A stretch of DNA of 64,000 nucleotides from Sanguinoderma infundibulare (taxonomy: Eukaryota; Basidiomycota; Agaricomycetes; Polyporales; Polyporaceae). The stretch covers positions 2,046,001 through 2,110,000 of the forward strand of contig JAVLRN010000012.1 in the NCBI GenBank assembly GCA_032821775.1. The letters run 5' to 3'. The position numbers and the translations under genes are program-made. Each line of letters starts with the position of its first letter. Within the stretch, counting starts at the first letter, position 1. This document shows positions 34,988-46,524 of this stretch, in pieces. Under the pieces are notes generated by a model. It did no database searches. It was not told where the DNA came from and saw only the letters and a list, made by a program, of their open reading frames with translations.

Positions 34988-37090
34988 CTAGTTAATCCAA
35001 CAACCTCCCGCGTCCTCCGAATCCTCTGCATGCCCGTTCGCTCCTGGCCCGTGCGCGTCCGTCTTCCCCACTCCACCATCAGCCAGGGCGACGCCAGCCT
35101 GCCATCTCCCGACCCACTCCACCAAATACCCCGCCATTCCCCTCCCCTCCTCCGCCCTCCTCCCCGTCTCGCCCTCCGCCCTCTTCCTCTCCTTCCCCTC
35201 CCTCCCCCTCTCCCACGCCTCCTCCACCGCCTCCGCCCACTCCCCAACCTCGTACCGTGCCCTCTCCAGCCGCACGCCAACGCCCTCGCGCTCGAGCAAG
35301 GCGCGGAGGCCGTGCTCCTCGACGAACAGCGGCCGCGGCACGTACACGCACGGCGTGCGCGCGTCCACGCACTCCGCGACGGTCCCGTACCCGAGCTTGC
35401 CGAGCAGCACGTCCCCGACCGCGGTCAGGTCCGGCATGTACACGTCCCGCGGGGCGACGAAGAACCGCTCCGGCAGCTCCTCGCCGTCCGAGCGGCCCCA
35501 GTCCTTCGGCACCCCGCACACGATCGCGATCCAGGCATCCGAGGGCAGGATGCGCACGTCCGAGTCCGAGTCTTCGAGGACACCCTCTGCCCCGTCTCGA
35601 AGCGCGGGCTGGTGCGAGACGTTGTGGGCGTTGATGTCGGGCGTCGGGGGTATCGTCACCGCCTGGAAAGTCGGCGGCGCGCCAGCGAAGCCCGAGAACG
35701 CAGCCGAACGAGGCGAGGTGGGCACCGAGACGGGCGGCGCGCCCTCGACGCGGAGCTGGGACAGCTGTCGGGGGCGGTGGCCCAGCGAAGACAGGTCAGG
35801 CGGCGGCTTCGCGCGACCGTCCGCCTGCGCGCGCCTCATAGACATGGACGATGCCTCGCGGAGCGCGTCGCTCAGCGCCTGCGCGTGTTCCTCCGAGTTT
35901 CGGTTTGGGTTCGCGGGCTGCTGGACGGCCCCGCTCCCGGACGGCGTGAAGCCGAGCGGAGTCGTCGCCTTGGATGGCGTTCGGCTTTGCGAGCGGCTCG
36001 CGGGCTTGTGGAACGTCTGGCCACCGAAGGAGACGACGAGGATCTTCGTCCGCCCGGGGTCGTGCAGGTGCTGCGGGACGCCGATGGAGTCGAGCAGGCG
36101 GCGGCGGCCTTCGGGCGTGTAGACGTCTGCGCTGGGCGGGCGGACGATGAGCGGTGCGTCGTGGACGTGACGAGGGAGAGGTTTGGGTGGGTATCGGGGC
36201 GCGAAGGGTATCTGGGGGTGGAGCTTGTAAAACGACGGGGGCTGGGTGAGGTGCTCGGCTACGATGGGCTTGAACTTGTGCGTATCGTCGTCTATCCATT
36301 CTGGGGAAGGAAGGGCGGGGTATATGACGAACGAGGGTAATGGTATGGTGCCTGGCAGCCTGAGAAGAAGGTCCGCGCAGCGATATCCCGAGTGAAGCTG
36401 CTCGACCAGAGGAGCAAGCTCCGCCTCCGGGATCGGGACGTCCGCCTGGAGTTCTTCCTTCGCCTCGACCGTAGGCGGAGAAAGCATCGTGTCTAGTGCG
36501 GGTTTGGGGGTCCCATCGACGATGGAGGTAGAAAGATAACTATACACGGAGTCGAAGGAAAAGTTGGTAATGAGAACTGAGGGTATACCAGCTTGGTTGG
36601 CCGCAAGGCTGAGCAGCGCAGAATGTCAGCCGTGTTGACCTCGACAACTGAACAAGACTCGGATGCCATACCATCCCAAGAACGCGGCGTCGCTCAAGAC
36701 GCAGTCTGCATGAATGGTCTTGAGCCATCGTGACTCCTCCGCAACCTTCGTGTCTTTCTCCACTAAGAAGTTCTCGAGGACTGCTACACTCTTCCGTCGG
36801 TCAACACGGTATCTAGACGATGCATGTGAGCGATGGAACGTCAACGGTGCGAGATTATGACTTACGCAAGAGGCTGTACTATTACAGGGTCAATGTCGGC
36901 ATTACGGTATAGTGCTGAACAAGGCGTTAGCACCACTGAAATGTCTCATATCGAGCGTATCCAGGTAACCGGCTTCGAAAGCTGCTCTCAGTCAGGCAGA
37001 AGCCGCAGAACCAGGTACATGATTGATGCCGTTGATCATTGGTAACTTGGGAGGCGGCGCACTAAGGATCATGATGTTCCGATATGTGTA
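34988..37090 (-). CDS. GT-B (MurG/arabinokinase N-terminus-like) glycosyltransferase; 5' end unresolved
   Basis: Exons read with confidence on the minus strand: YRNADIDPVIVQPLA (about 36905-36860), YRVDRRKSVAVLENFLVEKD to VLSDAAFLGW (about 36812-36670), then LAANQAGIPSVLITNFSFDS onward from about 36615 to the stop at 34988. TNFSFDSVYSYL and the late block DLTAVGDVLLGKLGYGTVAE with TPCVYVPRPLFVEE match the N-terminal domain of plant-type L-arabinokinase and MurG-like predicted glycosyltransferases. The GHMP kinase domain of arabinokinase is absent. A Ser/Pro-rich insert (about 36000-35650) and an Arg/Glu-rich tail are extra. Upstream coding (HVFISPRHKYHTPYTYRN) is suggestive up to about 37100, but I cannot fix the start codon. 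Acceptor substrate unknown. Confidence 0.7.
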
Positions 37091-37099
37091 CGGCGTGTG

Positions 37100-38354
37100 G
37101 TACTTGTGACGGGGCGAGATGAACACGTCGCTACCATGCGCGCAACGAAAGCGAGATGCTATGGTCCAGCAAGGGCACGAGGGGGTGAGACCTCACACCT
37201 CTCACACTATTCGTCGGGCTTCATGCACAATTGGACGCCTCCACACGAGAGCGTGCAGAGAGAGAGAGGACAATCCTCGGGTAAGATCACGTACCTCCTA
37301 CGGCTATACTATCCGAGAATACATGCTCGGGTGCTGAAGATACAATATGGACGACAGGGTTGGATTCGAGACTGAGAAGATGGCGCGTGAAAGCAGAGAC
37401 GCGAGTAGCATGGCCATAGCCTGCGACACAGGCCAAAGAGGGCGTTCGTTCAGCACGACCACGTCAGAAAGACGACGCTGAAAGCTGGCGCACCGTGTCC
37501 CGAGCAGTAATACACGAACGTCAGCCTCTTGGAGCCGTTGACGGGGTGTGAGATGGCCATCCGGGCGACGATAGCGGGCCAAGTGGTCTCCACCGGTCGT
37601 CAAAAGAGTGGGGGGAGGTGGGCAAGGGTTGACGGGGCAAGCCAGACTGACCGAAACGCAGCAGAGAAGATCGTCAATGTCTCCCTTGTAGGACTTGCCT
37701 TGATGCGACCACGCCGACGATCGCCGCGCGGCAACCTGGTATGCCGAAGGGAGCACTTCGTCAAGGAGACCGGGGACCACTGGCTCACTGGATGTCGATG
37801 AGGCTGAAGGTCAAGATCTAGGGATACATGAAGACATTTATATGAGCCAGTGCGAGACGCAGGAGGGGGATGGCCGAGGCAGAGCCTGGCAGCGCACGAA
37901 ACAGTGGCCCGTCAACAGCGCGAGTCGGCGGTGGCACAAGAGAGAGTTGCTCCCCCGCCACCGTCCCATCCCCGGCGCCTTGCCACCGGCAACTTGGACT
38001 TCACAGAAACCACTGGCCCACCTCACTCAAGGCGGCATCTCCTTGCTGCTCACCTCACCGCCCATACATCATAGCGATCCGTGGCTTCTCTCGCGTCGCA
38101 TCGTAAGTAGGGCCTGTACATTGCTCGTCCCCGGACCTTTACGCGGTGTTCTACATAGACAATGAACATTTCCTGGATAAATCCCAAATCCGGCGGTCAC
38201 TGCACTAGGCTCGCGCCTAGCGCCGGCGAACCCGGGCCATCTGGATGTTCTCGACAGTGATGTGAGTTCTTCGGTTCTTGATCCTCGACGACGACGTTCT
38301 GCTGGCCAGTTCCCCCCGCTTCCACCTCCCGCCCTTCATTTCCGCCCCGCCGCC
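37100..38354. other. No supported gene; shared upstream region
   Basis: Short frames on both strands, none convincing. It probably holds the unresolved 5' exon(s) of the glycosyltransferase and the promoter of the WD40 gene. Confidence 0.45.
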
Positions 38355-40698
38355 ATGGCTTCGGCTCCCCAGGGTCCGTGGCTCCCGCTCCTCGACCGCC
38401 TGGACGTCCACCTCTCGGCGCACAAGGCAGACAAACCCGAGAAGCAGGACAAGAAGGCGTGGAGCAGGAAGTTGGGCAAGATCCTCGAAGACGTCTGCAC
38501 CATTGTGCGGGGTGCGGAGAGGAAGGCAGCCCCGGAGTTCGCGGAAGTGGTCGAAAAGGCACATGGAATGCTCAGTGACGCCCTTCGGTACGCATATAGT
38601 CAGGACGGCGGCTTTTCGTCCATCACAAGTTTCGCACACTTCGAAGACGAGCCCTTGGTCGAGGACGCATTGGAACATGCAGGTGTGGGTGCCCTGAGTT
38701 TCTCGTAATGAGCCCTACTGAGCGACACCCCAGGTTCGGACATCCTCGACACGTTCCTCAAGATGTACACAACGCTGCTCAAGCCCGGAGCTCGTGAGTG
38801 TCGCTTCATTAGTTAACAGCTATGTTACATGAGGGTATTCTACCTTATGGCGTACTTCAATCATCTCATCCTGTCGACTTCTGAACGCTGCAAACCTATT
38901 GTGCCCTAGACTTATTACTGACGTTCCCGTCTACCAGCCACACCGAAGCTACCAGCCTTTGCACGCATCCGCCCATGGACCAAGTCACCGCGGCCCCACC
39001 CGTTGGCTTCGCGTCTCTCGCGCTTCCGTGGTGGATTCGTCCCCTCCGCATCCCCGGATACACCTCTAGCCCACATCATATATCAGGCGCGTGCTCAGCT
39101 CACCGTCGACAGCACTATGCCCTCCGCTCCTCTCGACATGTCGCTCTCATCCGGCGGCACTATTCTCGCTACAGCCAGTGGAACCGGGTGGAGGGCACGC
39201 GAGCCAGCGTTGCACTACTATCTCCTCGATGATCAGTCCCCAGACTTCCTTGAGAGCGTGACGATGGACCCTGGTTTATCGGACGCTACAAATCACGTCT
39301 CGACGGACGAATCTCGCAAACTAATCTTCCTCGCCGACGACCAGCGCGTCAAGTCGTTCTCGTTTATGCCAGATGCCTCGGGCAAGGTGCCGAAACGCCT
39401 CCCGAACGTGCACACCATGAACACGCAGTGCGACTGCGATGGACCCCTCGCCCTCCTCCCCAACGGTCGTATCGCGCGGGCTGGGCGAGGAAGGGTCGCG
39501 ATTTGGAACCTGGAGACACTCGAAACGCACCAAGACGCGCCCGGAAAGCTCATCGGGGAGGGCACTCTCAGTCTCGATGGCAGCTCGCGCGAAGACACCA
39601 GCGCCATCGAGATGTCCAGAGGCAGTCCTGCCCACACGATCGTCAAACTGGCCTCCGACCCATCGTGCTTCCCCGCGGTCTGGCACCTACACGAACCCAG
39701 CGGACACATGCTCTGCGGCGAACACGCCGAGGAGTCGGGAGGTTATGCGTGCATGTCCGTCGACCTCGAGCATGGCGGACGTCGCGTCACGCGTTACATA
39801 GGACACGGGGGCGAGGTCGAGCGGATCGCGACGAGCGCGGGGGACCCGAATGTGTTCGTCACCGCTGGAAGCGACGGGTACGCAAGGCTGTTCGATGTGC
39901 GCCGGCCGCTGCCGGTGCTTACGTTCAACACGGGCCTGCAGCGCGAGGCGTGCAACCACGTCGTGCTCGTGCATCCTGACGGCGTCCCCAGTGAGTGCTT
40001 CTTTGCTTCTTGTTCATCAGCGCGGAAAGAAGCTGAGCATGATTGTTGGGTTCGCACCCTGTTTTGTCGCGCAGCGCTGTTCACAGCAGGTGACATCTCG
40101 CAGCAGGTCAAGGTGTGGGACGTCCGCGCGGAGGAGTGCGTGTACGAGCTCTCGACGGGGAACAACGCCGTCGCGGGCCTCGCGTGGGACAACACGCGCT
40201 CCTCGCTGTACGTCGCAACCGAGTGCTCGTACATCAACCGCTTGGGTCTCCGCACGGGCTACCGCCGCGCGCGCATCCCGCGCTGGGCAACGTGGAGGGC
40301 GGTCGAGAAGGAGTACAAGGCGTACAAGGAGGCGGCGAAGATGGGCGTCGTGCAGGAGCAGTACGGCGGGCAGGACTACCCGGACGTGTATGATGCGTAT
40401 TCGTACATGGACGAGGAGACGGCGGTGGAGGACAGCGACGACGAGGACGAGGCGGACGAAGAGGACGTGGACGAGGCGTACTCGAAGGACATGCGCTGGC
40501 CGACAAAGTGCTTCCATAAGGAGAGCTTCTTCGGGTACGCGTACGACGCGGGCGAGCATGCGCTTCGTGAGTTTTAGTCTTTCTCCTCGTCCCTTCGGGT
40601 TGATGTGAATGCGTGCTGACTGTGCGCGGACAGTTCGCTGGCATTTCAAGGATACCCCGGATATTACCCAGCTCCCTGCGAGCACGAGCGCCGACTAA
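38355..40698 (+). CDS. WD40-repeat protein with helical N-terminus and acidic C-terminal linker
   Basis: Exons 38355-38682, 38734-38793, 38938-39990, 40075-40566 and 40634-40698. Sum 1998 nt, 665 aa. The phases show that the N-terminal ORF and the WD40 ORF belong to one gene. Residues 1-130 are helical (PWLPLLDRLDVHLSAHK, KLGKILEDVCTIVRGAERKA). A beta-propeller follows with recognisable WD blades: GRGRVAIWNLETLETH, FVTAGSDGYARLFDVRRPL, and FTAGDISQQVKVWDVRAEEC. The C-terminus has a Lys/Tyr helix (EYKAYKEAAKMGV), an Asp/Glu tract and MRWPTKCFHKESFFGYAYDA. No specific orthologue is recognised. It is presumably a scaffold in the cytosol or nucleus. Confidence 0.8.
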
Positions 40699-40747
40699 TA
40701 GACCGATACCCCACCAGACCGGACGACGATCATGGTTGCGATCCTGA

Positions 40748-40785
40748 CATACCCACCACCACATTACTACTACCACCACCACTCT
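40748..40785. repeat. CCA/TAC-rich microsatellite
   Basis: Imperfect runs of ACC/CAC/TAC triplets just downstream of the WD40 stop codon, in the presumed 3' UTR. Confidence 0.7.
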
Positions 40786-41374
40786 CTGCACGCCCGTCCG
40801 CATTGGCGACGTTGTGACACTAGCGACACACTACCTTGTATACCCACATTTATTACTATTCTTATACCGCATTGTACTTTATCCAGTTGTTTGTTGTACT
40901 CTACATCAGGAACCTCGCTACTAATGAATCACTCTCATGTACTTGGATCTCACGTTACTGGACGGTTTTCCCTTCACAGTCGTCTGCTCAGCCGCCACCA
41001 TTGGCTGGTTCACGTTCCAGGACGACTTTGTCCTTTCGTGCTTCGAGGACTTCGTAATTTTGGTTGCCTTGACAAATAGGGCCAAATAAGCCCCACCCAG
41101 CCGCCAAAGTCGCATGATAAGGTAAGTAAAATTCTACCCCTCGCTCGATGAGCTTGCCCTTTTGCTGAAAGTTTTGTAGAAGACTGCCATGCATTCTAGA
41201 TCTGGGTGCATCACGGTAGCATCATTGCGGTAGACGGACGCAAAAGAGATCGAGTGTAGCGGCACGTCACTCCCGTCCAGTCCGGATGGCTGGCACGTCA
41301 AACCTAAAACGACGTCATCGTAACCATCGTGCCAAATCAGCTTAGCGTGCTGTCCGCGTCCCACTCGAGCTGCT

Positions 41375-42945
41375 ATGGCTATCATGTCTGCCAAGTTCAA
41401 GGCGAGCCTGGTTGAATGCATCCGGTAAGCAGCGGGCTGCAGGCAAGGGTGACTCAGACGACCGCCGAATCATATTTTTCAGGCACTTCACGCCGTCGTG
41501 GTTCACCGTCATAATGGGTATGCATTTCCATCCACCAAGGAAGCCTTCCTGAACAGGGAGACCATTTCGTACAGGGACGGGCATCGTCAGCATCCTATGG
41601 CACAACTTCCCATATGGGTACGGCTCGGAGACGATGAAAGTTTTCGCCTACATCTTTTTCTTTCTCAACTTATCCGCCTTCATCCTCTTCAACATCCTTA
41701 CTGCATTGCGCTACATCTGGTGGCCCAAGATATGGCTGGCTGTGATACACCACTCTACCCAAAGCCTGTTCCTCGGAACGTACCCCATGGGATTGAGCAC
41801 GCTGATAAACGTCGCCGTCGCCGTGATTTATGTTCAGTCCGGCTTTGGCGGCAAAGGCTTCTTATACACTCTCTGGGGAATTTGGTGGTTCAACGTCGCC
41901 CTGTCGGCATTGAGTGCCTTGGGAGTCGTCCATATAATGTCAGTCTGGCAATCCTCCTCCTCATCCGTGCAGCGTCACTAATCTACCAGGTCGAACAAGG
42001 TTCACCCGGCAAAAGCACACGTTGGAGAGCGTGACCGCAACCTGGCTGCTCCCCGTCGTGCCCCTCATCGTCATCGCGTCCAGCGGCGCCACCCTCGCGG
42101 CGCCCTTGCTCAAGTTTTCGCAAAACGACAGCCTCCTCACCCTCGTCTTCTCGACGGTGCTGATCGTCTGCGGCCTCGCGCTCGCGTTCATGATGCTCAC
42201 CGTCTACTTCCTCCGCCTCGTCCTCCACGGCATCCCGCGCAGCGCCGGCGTCGTCAGCGTGTACATCCCGCTCGGTCCCCTCGGCCAAGGCGGGTACGGC
42301 GTCCTCCTCCTCGGCTCGGGCTACCGCGCCATCCTCCCGCTCCGCTACGGGAACTCGATCATCCTCCACGAAGAGATAGTCGGGCAAGTCATCGGCATCG
42401 CCGCCCTGGTCATCGCGCTCGTCCTCTGGGCGATGGCCACCCTCTTTCTGATCTACGCCGTCATAGGGACGATCGACGTGCTCTGGCACGACGAGGTGCC
42501 GTTCAAGCAGGCGTTCTGGAGCCTCATCTTCCCGAACGTGGGTCTTCCCCGTCCTTGTTCACGTGTGCACTGGCAGCTGACGCGTCGCGCGCGACCTGGC
42601 ATCGGCCGCCAGGGCCTGTACGCGAACCTAACGATACAGCTCTTCTGGGCGACGGACTCGCCGTTCTTCCGCGTCTGGGGCGCGATCTACGCCGCCGTCA
42701 CGCTCACGCTCTGGACGTGGGTGTTCGTGAAGACGCTGGTGCTGTTGTACGACGGGTCCATGTTCCGCGCGCCGATCCTCGACGACGTCGACATCCACGC
42801 CGCCGCGATCGAGAAAGACGCCAAGGCGCGCCACGCGGGCTGCCCGCTCGAAAACCATGTCGAGGTCGTCGCCGGCCCGGACGGCTTCCTGCAGGTCAGA
42901 CACAGACCGAGCAGCCTGAGCTCGGACAGACGGCCCATAGTATAA
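41375..42945 (+). CDS. SSU1/TDT-family transporter (sulfite efflux / malic acid transport protein)
   Basis: Exons 41375-41424, 41483-41517, 41575-41938, 42000-42537 and 42613-42945. Sum 1320 nt, 439 aa. The start MAIMSAKFKASLVECIR joins to HFTPSWFTVIM and GTGIVSILWHNFPYG, the TDT signature. About ten hydrophobic segments follow. FTRQKHTLESVTATWLLPVV and LIFPNGLYANLTIQLFWATD are also SSU1-like. The family exports sulfite or carries C4-dicarboxylates across the plasma membrane. The acceptor of intron 3 must be AAG at 41999; an upstream CAG at 41989 would shift the frame. Intron 4 is 75 nt and stop-free in frame, so its retention would only add 25 residues. The hydrophilic tail is about 65 residues. 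Confidence 0.87.
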
Positions 42946-45900
42946 GGTTCTGGTTGGGAAACACAGAGCGGGTGAGTGAGTAATAATTAGAAACGCAGAG
43001 TGTTCGTTGAATAATCAGAATGCACGGCTTCCGAGGCGAAGGCGTTTATACCGTGTCGTCATCGCGAGCAACGATTACGTCCCCGATCGTTTTGCATTCC
43101 GAGGGAATACTAGGTCGGTAATACGACCCGGGCACGATCGAAGACTCTGCCTCCGAAAACGAGAACTTCCTAAGCTGGGTATCAATTGCAGGCGCACGAA
43201 TATAAGTCTAGTTCACCCCATTTGTTAGTGTGTGCTGCCGTGTGATAGCATGCGAGAGATACGCACCGAGATCGTCGATTACATAACTGTTCTATCGAAC
43301 AGTCACCAGGCATTCTCTGCTGAAAGGAAGGCTTAGACGATCGTCCAAGGCGTAATAGATAGATGGTAAAGGTGATGACATACATACCTGAAGCGGCATG
43401 CGTCTCTCCGCATGTAGAATTATGTGAAAGAGGGCAACTGACGCGGGAGACTAGCCGGATACGATAAGAAGGTCACCTGGATGGGGCGGCCTGCGGAGTG
43501 CGTAGCAGAAACCGCCGTGCTGAAGGTGGTACTACGCGTCTTGGCCTCGCTGGCCTGTCAGGCTTCCATTCGGGCTTTCAATATCGAGTCAGGACCGTAT
43601 CGCCGGCCATGACATGGACGAATGGACGAACCTTTGCATGACGTCGTGAACGGCGCTGCTTGCCAAGAGGACGAGCCTCGCTAAGTTGCTGCGATCGTAG
43701 GCACGACTATCTGCAGAAGGCGGACGCAGCGTTCATATCCGAGCGCAGATGCTCCACTTTCCAGCGTCATGTGTCCTCTGGGAGTATCTTGGCCTGCGCG
43801 CTCTCACGATCTTCCGTTCATTTTTGCGTGTCAGAAATCGGAGGCCAAAAGGCTGTGAGAAGGGCTCACGTCAAGATACACGTTGGCCTGCGGCAGACGA
43901 GTGCCGAGCTCGATCGTTGTGTGCATGCTTCCGTGGTTCTGTGGTTGGAGGCTTGTTTGACTTGTGGATCTCGATCCCATATGTGGTTAGTTGTCCTCCA
44001 CAGAACCTCAAGGCTGAGCTGTAGCGGTGACGAGGGCCACCCGTCCGAGGCATTGAAAGGGGTGGCTCAGAACAGTGAATCTTGGACTTCTAGTCAAGGA
44101 CTGGAGGTATGGCAACCATCGGTAGGTACATTGATGGGGGCTGTCGAACGTAGTGAGTTGGAGCGCGTAGATAGAGTGACTGCAACGTACCTTGAGCCAG
44201 CAATAAACCGCATTGGGGCTGATGAAGCTGTCTCTGAGCAATATTCTAAAGTTCCTAACGGACTCTGTACCAAGGGCATGTCGCCAGACTGATAACGATC
44301 GAAGATAAGGGAGGCTGGAGAACATAGCATATCGGGATGCCATGTAACAGACGAAAAGATATTCAAATGCAATATGGATAGACACCAGAACCACACACTA
44401 ATAGCATGAAGATAAAGGTAATAGTGACGAATTAAGTGCAGGGGTGGAGAAGGACAAGGAGGGGGTAGAGGGTATGACAGCGGGGCTCACCGTTCCACCT
44501 TGAGGGCCTGAGTCTCTAAGGCGCCAGCTTGATCGATGTTGGGGCAGTCCGACGAAAGACCAGGCGGACAATTGATGTTCTGGATTGGGGGTAGCAGGAC
44601 GGGGTTGGGGCAAGGGTGTTGACGGTCGTGCAGGGACTCGTTGGCACGAAGGTCACAAATGAAGCGACGGCATGTCAGGAAGCACAAGGCCAATGCGGGC
44701 CGTTTGTCGATGAAATGCGCCCGTTTCCAATGCTGCAAAAACTCGAGGAGAGTGCTTGGAGGACAGCAAGTGGCGGGCTGATAGGAAGGTGTCGAACCGG
44801 TTGCTGTGGGGCAGCAACCCAACCCTTCATGCACCGCGCTTCGGGCAAGATGATCGAGATGGACTTCATTGCAGAGCGAAGGCGGGGCAGTGGCTGCAGA
44901 CCGAAGAAAATGCATAAGATGCAGTTTACCACCCAGGAGGAACCCCACCGGAAAGTCAAGCAGACGGGAAAAAGGAGAGGTCAAAGTGAATAGCGTCGAT
45001 ATGCAGACTAGGATGAAAGTAATTAAACGTGTACGGCAAGACGCGATGGCGCTGCATGTGCCGAAGGCAGCCTGTAACAACGACATGCACTTCTCAGGTT
45101 AATAATCACAATTCGAGCGAATTGGCGCACCTTATGCCGGCGGTCGCCTGCGTTGCAAAGACTCTACAGCCGTGAACGGGTTCGTCCGAAACCGACTCTC
45201 GCTATAGCCTCTTCCGATCCCACAGCCCTCCGAAGCCTTCAATCAGCACTAGGCCGCACGTCAACTCGTAGTGGGATTGCGGTCCTCGGGGAAGTCGTGT
45301 TTAGGGACGATATCGTCATGTTCTCGGATGTGTGCCCGTTCACCTAGCAGGCTGTATCCGCTCAGGGACCTGAGAAAAGTGGATATGGTTGGTGGACGAC
45401 GTACCGAGTGTCCTGCAGGGAGTATGTAATAGATCACCGCGCCGTCTCCAGGCTAAAGGTTTCGTTTTACGTGTGTCGCGCGGGATGCTTTGTTGCTCGA
45501 TTGAGCGGAGACAACGAGACCAGAACTTGCACAGTATTCATCACCGTTGCAAGGAGGCAAAATGCAGTGAACGAAGGCATGCTAACGAGGTTGCAAGCTG
45601 GTGAGTTGGGGAGGGGGACGAGGAGAGGCTTGATCGCTACGACAGCGCATGCCATAAACGGCATCGGAAACGGCCGAGGAAATGATGCCGTGTGGAGCAG
45701 CGACAATCCGCGCTGAGCCTGCTTCTGCCCTCCGAGCACCGTCCATCTCCCTCTTCAGGCATCCGCGTAATGGTCGTATCATGCTCGGTGTCTTGGATCG
45801 AAGCTCGCTTGCAGCCTGGCTGGTGATTCACATACGATTACTACCCTTTGGAACAAATCATAATCCCGATGGTCCTGTTTCGGGGTGCTTCACACCGCGG

Positions 45901-46524
45901 TCGAGGTCATGAAGGCATGTACGGGCGGAATCACCGTCCGATTCGTGATATTTGATCTAATTCTGAGGCATTTGCTGCTCTTCACAGACTCGGCACCGGT
46001 TAAGCGCGACGCGTGTCCGCCAGCACGCACGTCACAGCACTCCGACGGTGCTCGCGTCCTCTCTTCCGATATCTGGATACACACCTTCCGCACACCCTTA
46101 CCCAAGCAACCCAGCGGCCCCCTATGTGCACCACGGAGCAAACGGCGGTCTGGGAGGGCTGCATGCGCAGACTGCTTTGTCGAACTGTCCCGTTGTCCTG
46201 ATCTTCGTCCTCGCCGTTTCTAGTGTGCCTCTCATCATGCGTGTCCGCCACGAGGCCCTCCCCGCACAGACTGGCATTTCTTCTTTTGTTCGCTGCCACT
46301 CGTAATCTTCACTGTTCCCGTCTAGAGCAGTAGATCCGGCCCTTTTCAACACGCGCCGCCGCGCGTCGTATTACCCCAATAGCATATAACCGAGCGAGCC
46401 AAGTCGAGACGTCTCCCTAGCCGAATCCGTCCGCCACTTTCCCTCCCTATTTACGCCCACATTTTCCCTCTCACCACCACTCTGTCGCTGACACTGTCTG
46501 TACCTATACCCCCTCGCTTGTACT
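42946..46524. other. Gene-poor stretch, no supported gene
   Basis: Open frames up to about 200 codons exist on both strands (for example 43660-44292 + and 44487-45086 -). Their composition is irregular, they overlap each other, and none shows a family motif or a set of paired splice sites. No terminal repeats or transposase-like motif was noticed. The last 200 bases, with GCATATAAC near 46381 and CT-rich tracts, are likely the promoter of the J-protein gene. Confidence 0.5.

Noticed and set aside
35030..36340. 436-codon plus-strand open frame opposite the glycosyltransferase
   Set aside because: Arg/Pro/Leu-rich antisense shadow of the real minus-strand exon.
41134..41421. 95-codon minus-strand frame over the start of the SSU1-like gene
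   Set aside because: Overlaps the well-supported first exon and promoter of the transporter and has no motif.
41939..41989. CAG acceptor for intron 3 of the SSU1-like gene at 41989
   Set aside because: Its use shifts the frame into an early stop; the AAG acceptor at 41999 restores the family sequence FTRQKHTLES.
43660..44292. 210-codon plus-strand open frame
   Set aside because: No recognisable motif or start context and composition unlike neighbouring real exons.
44487..45086. 199-codon minus-strand open frame with a hydrophobic N-terminal segment
   Set aside because: Cys/Pro-rich random-looking sequence after the hydrophobic part, overlapping frames on the plus strand, no splice or family support.
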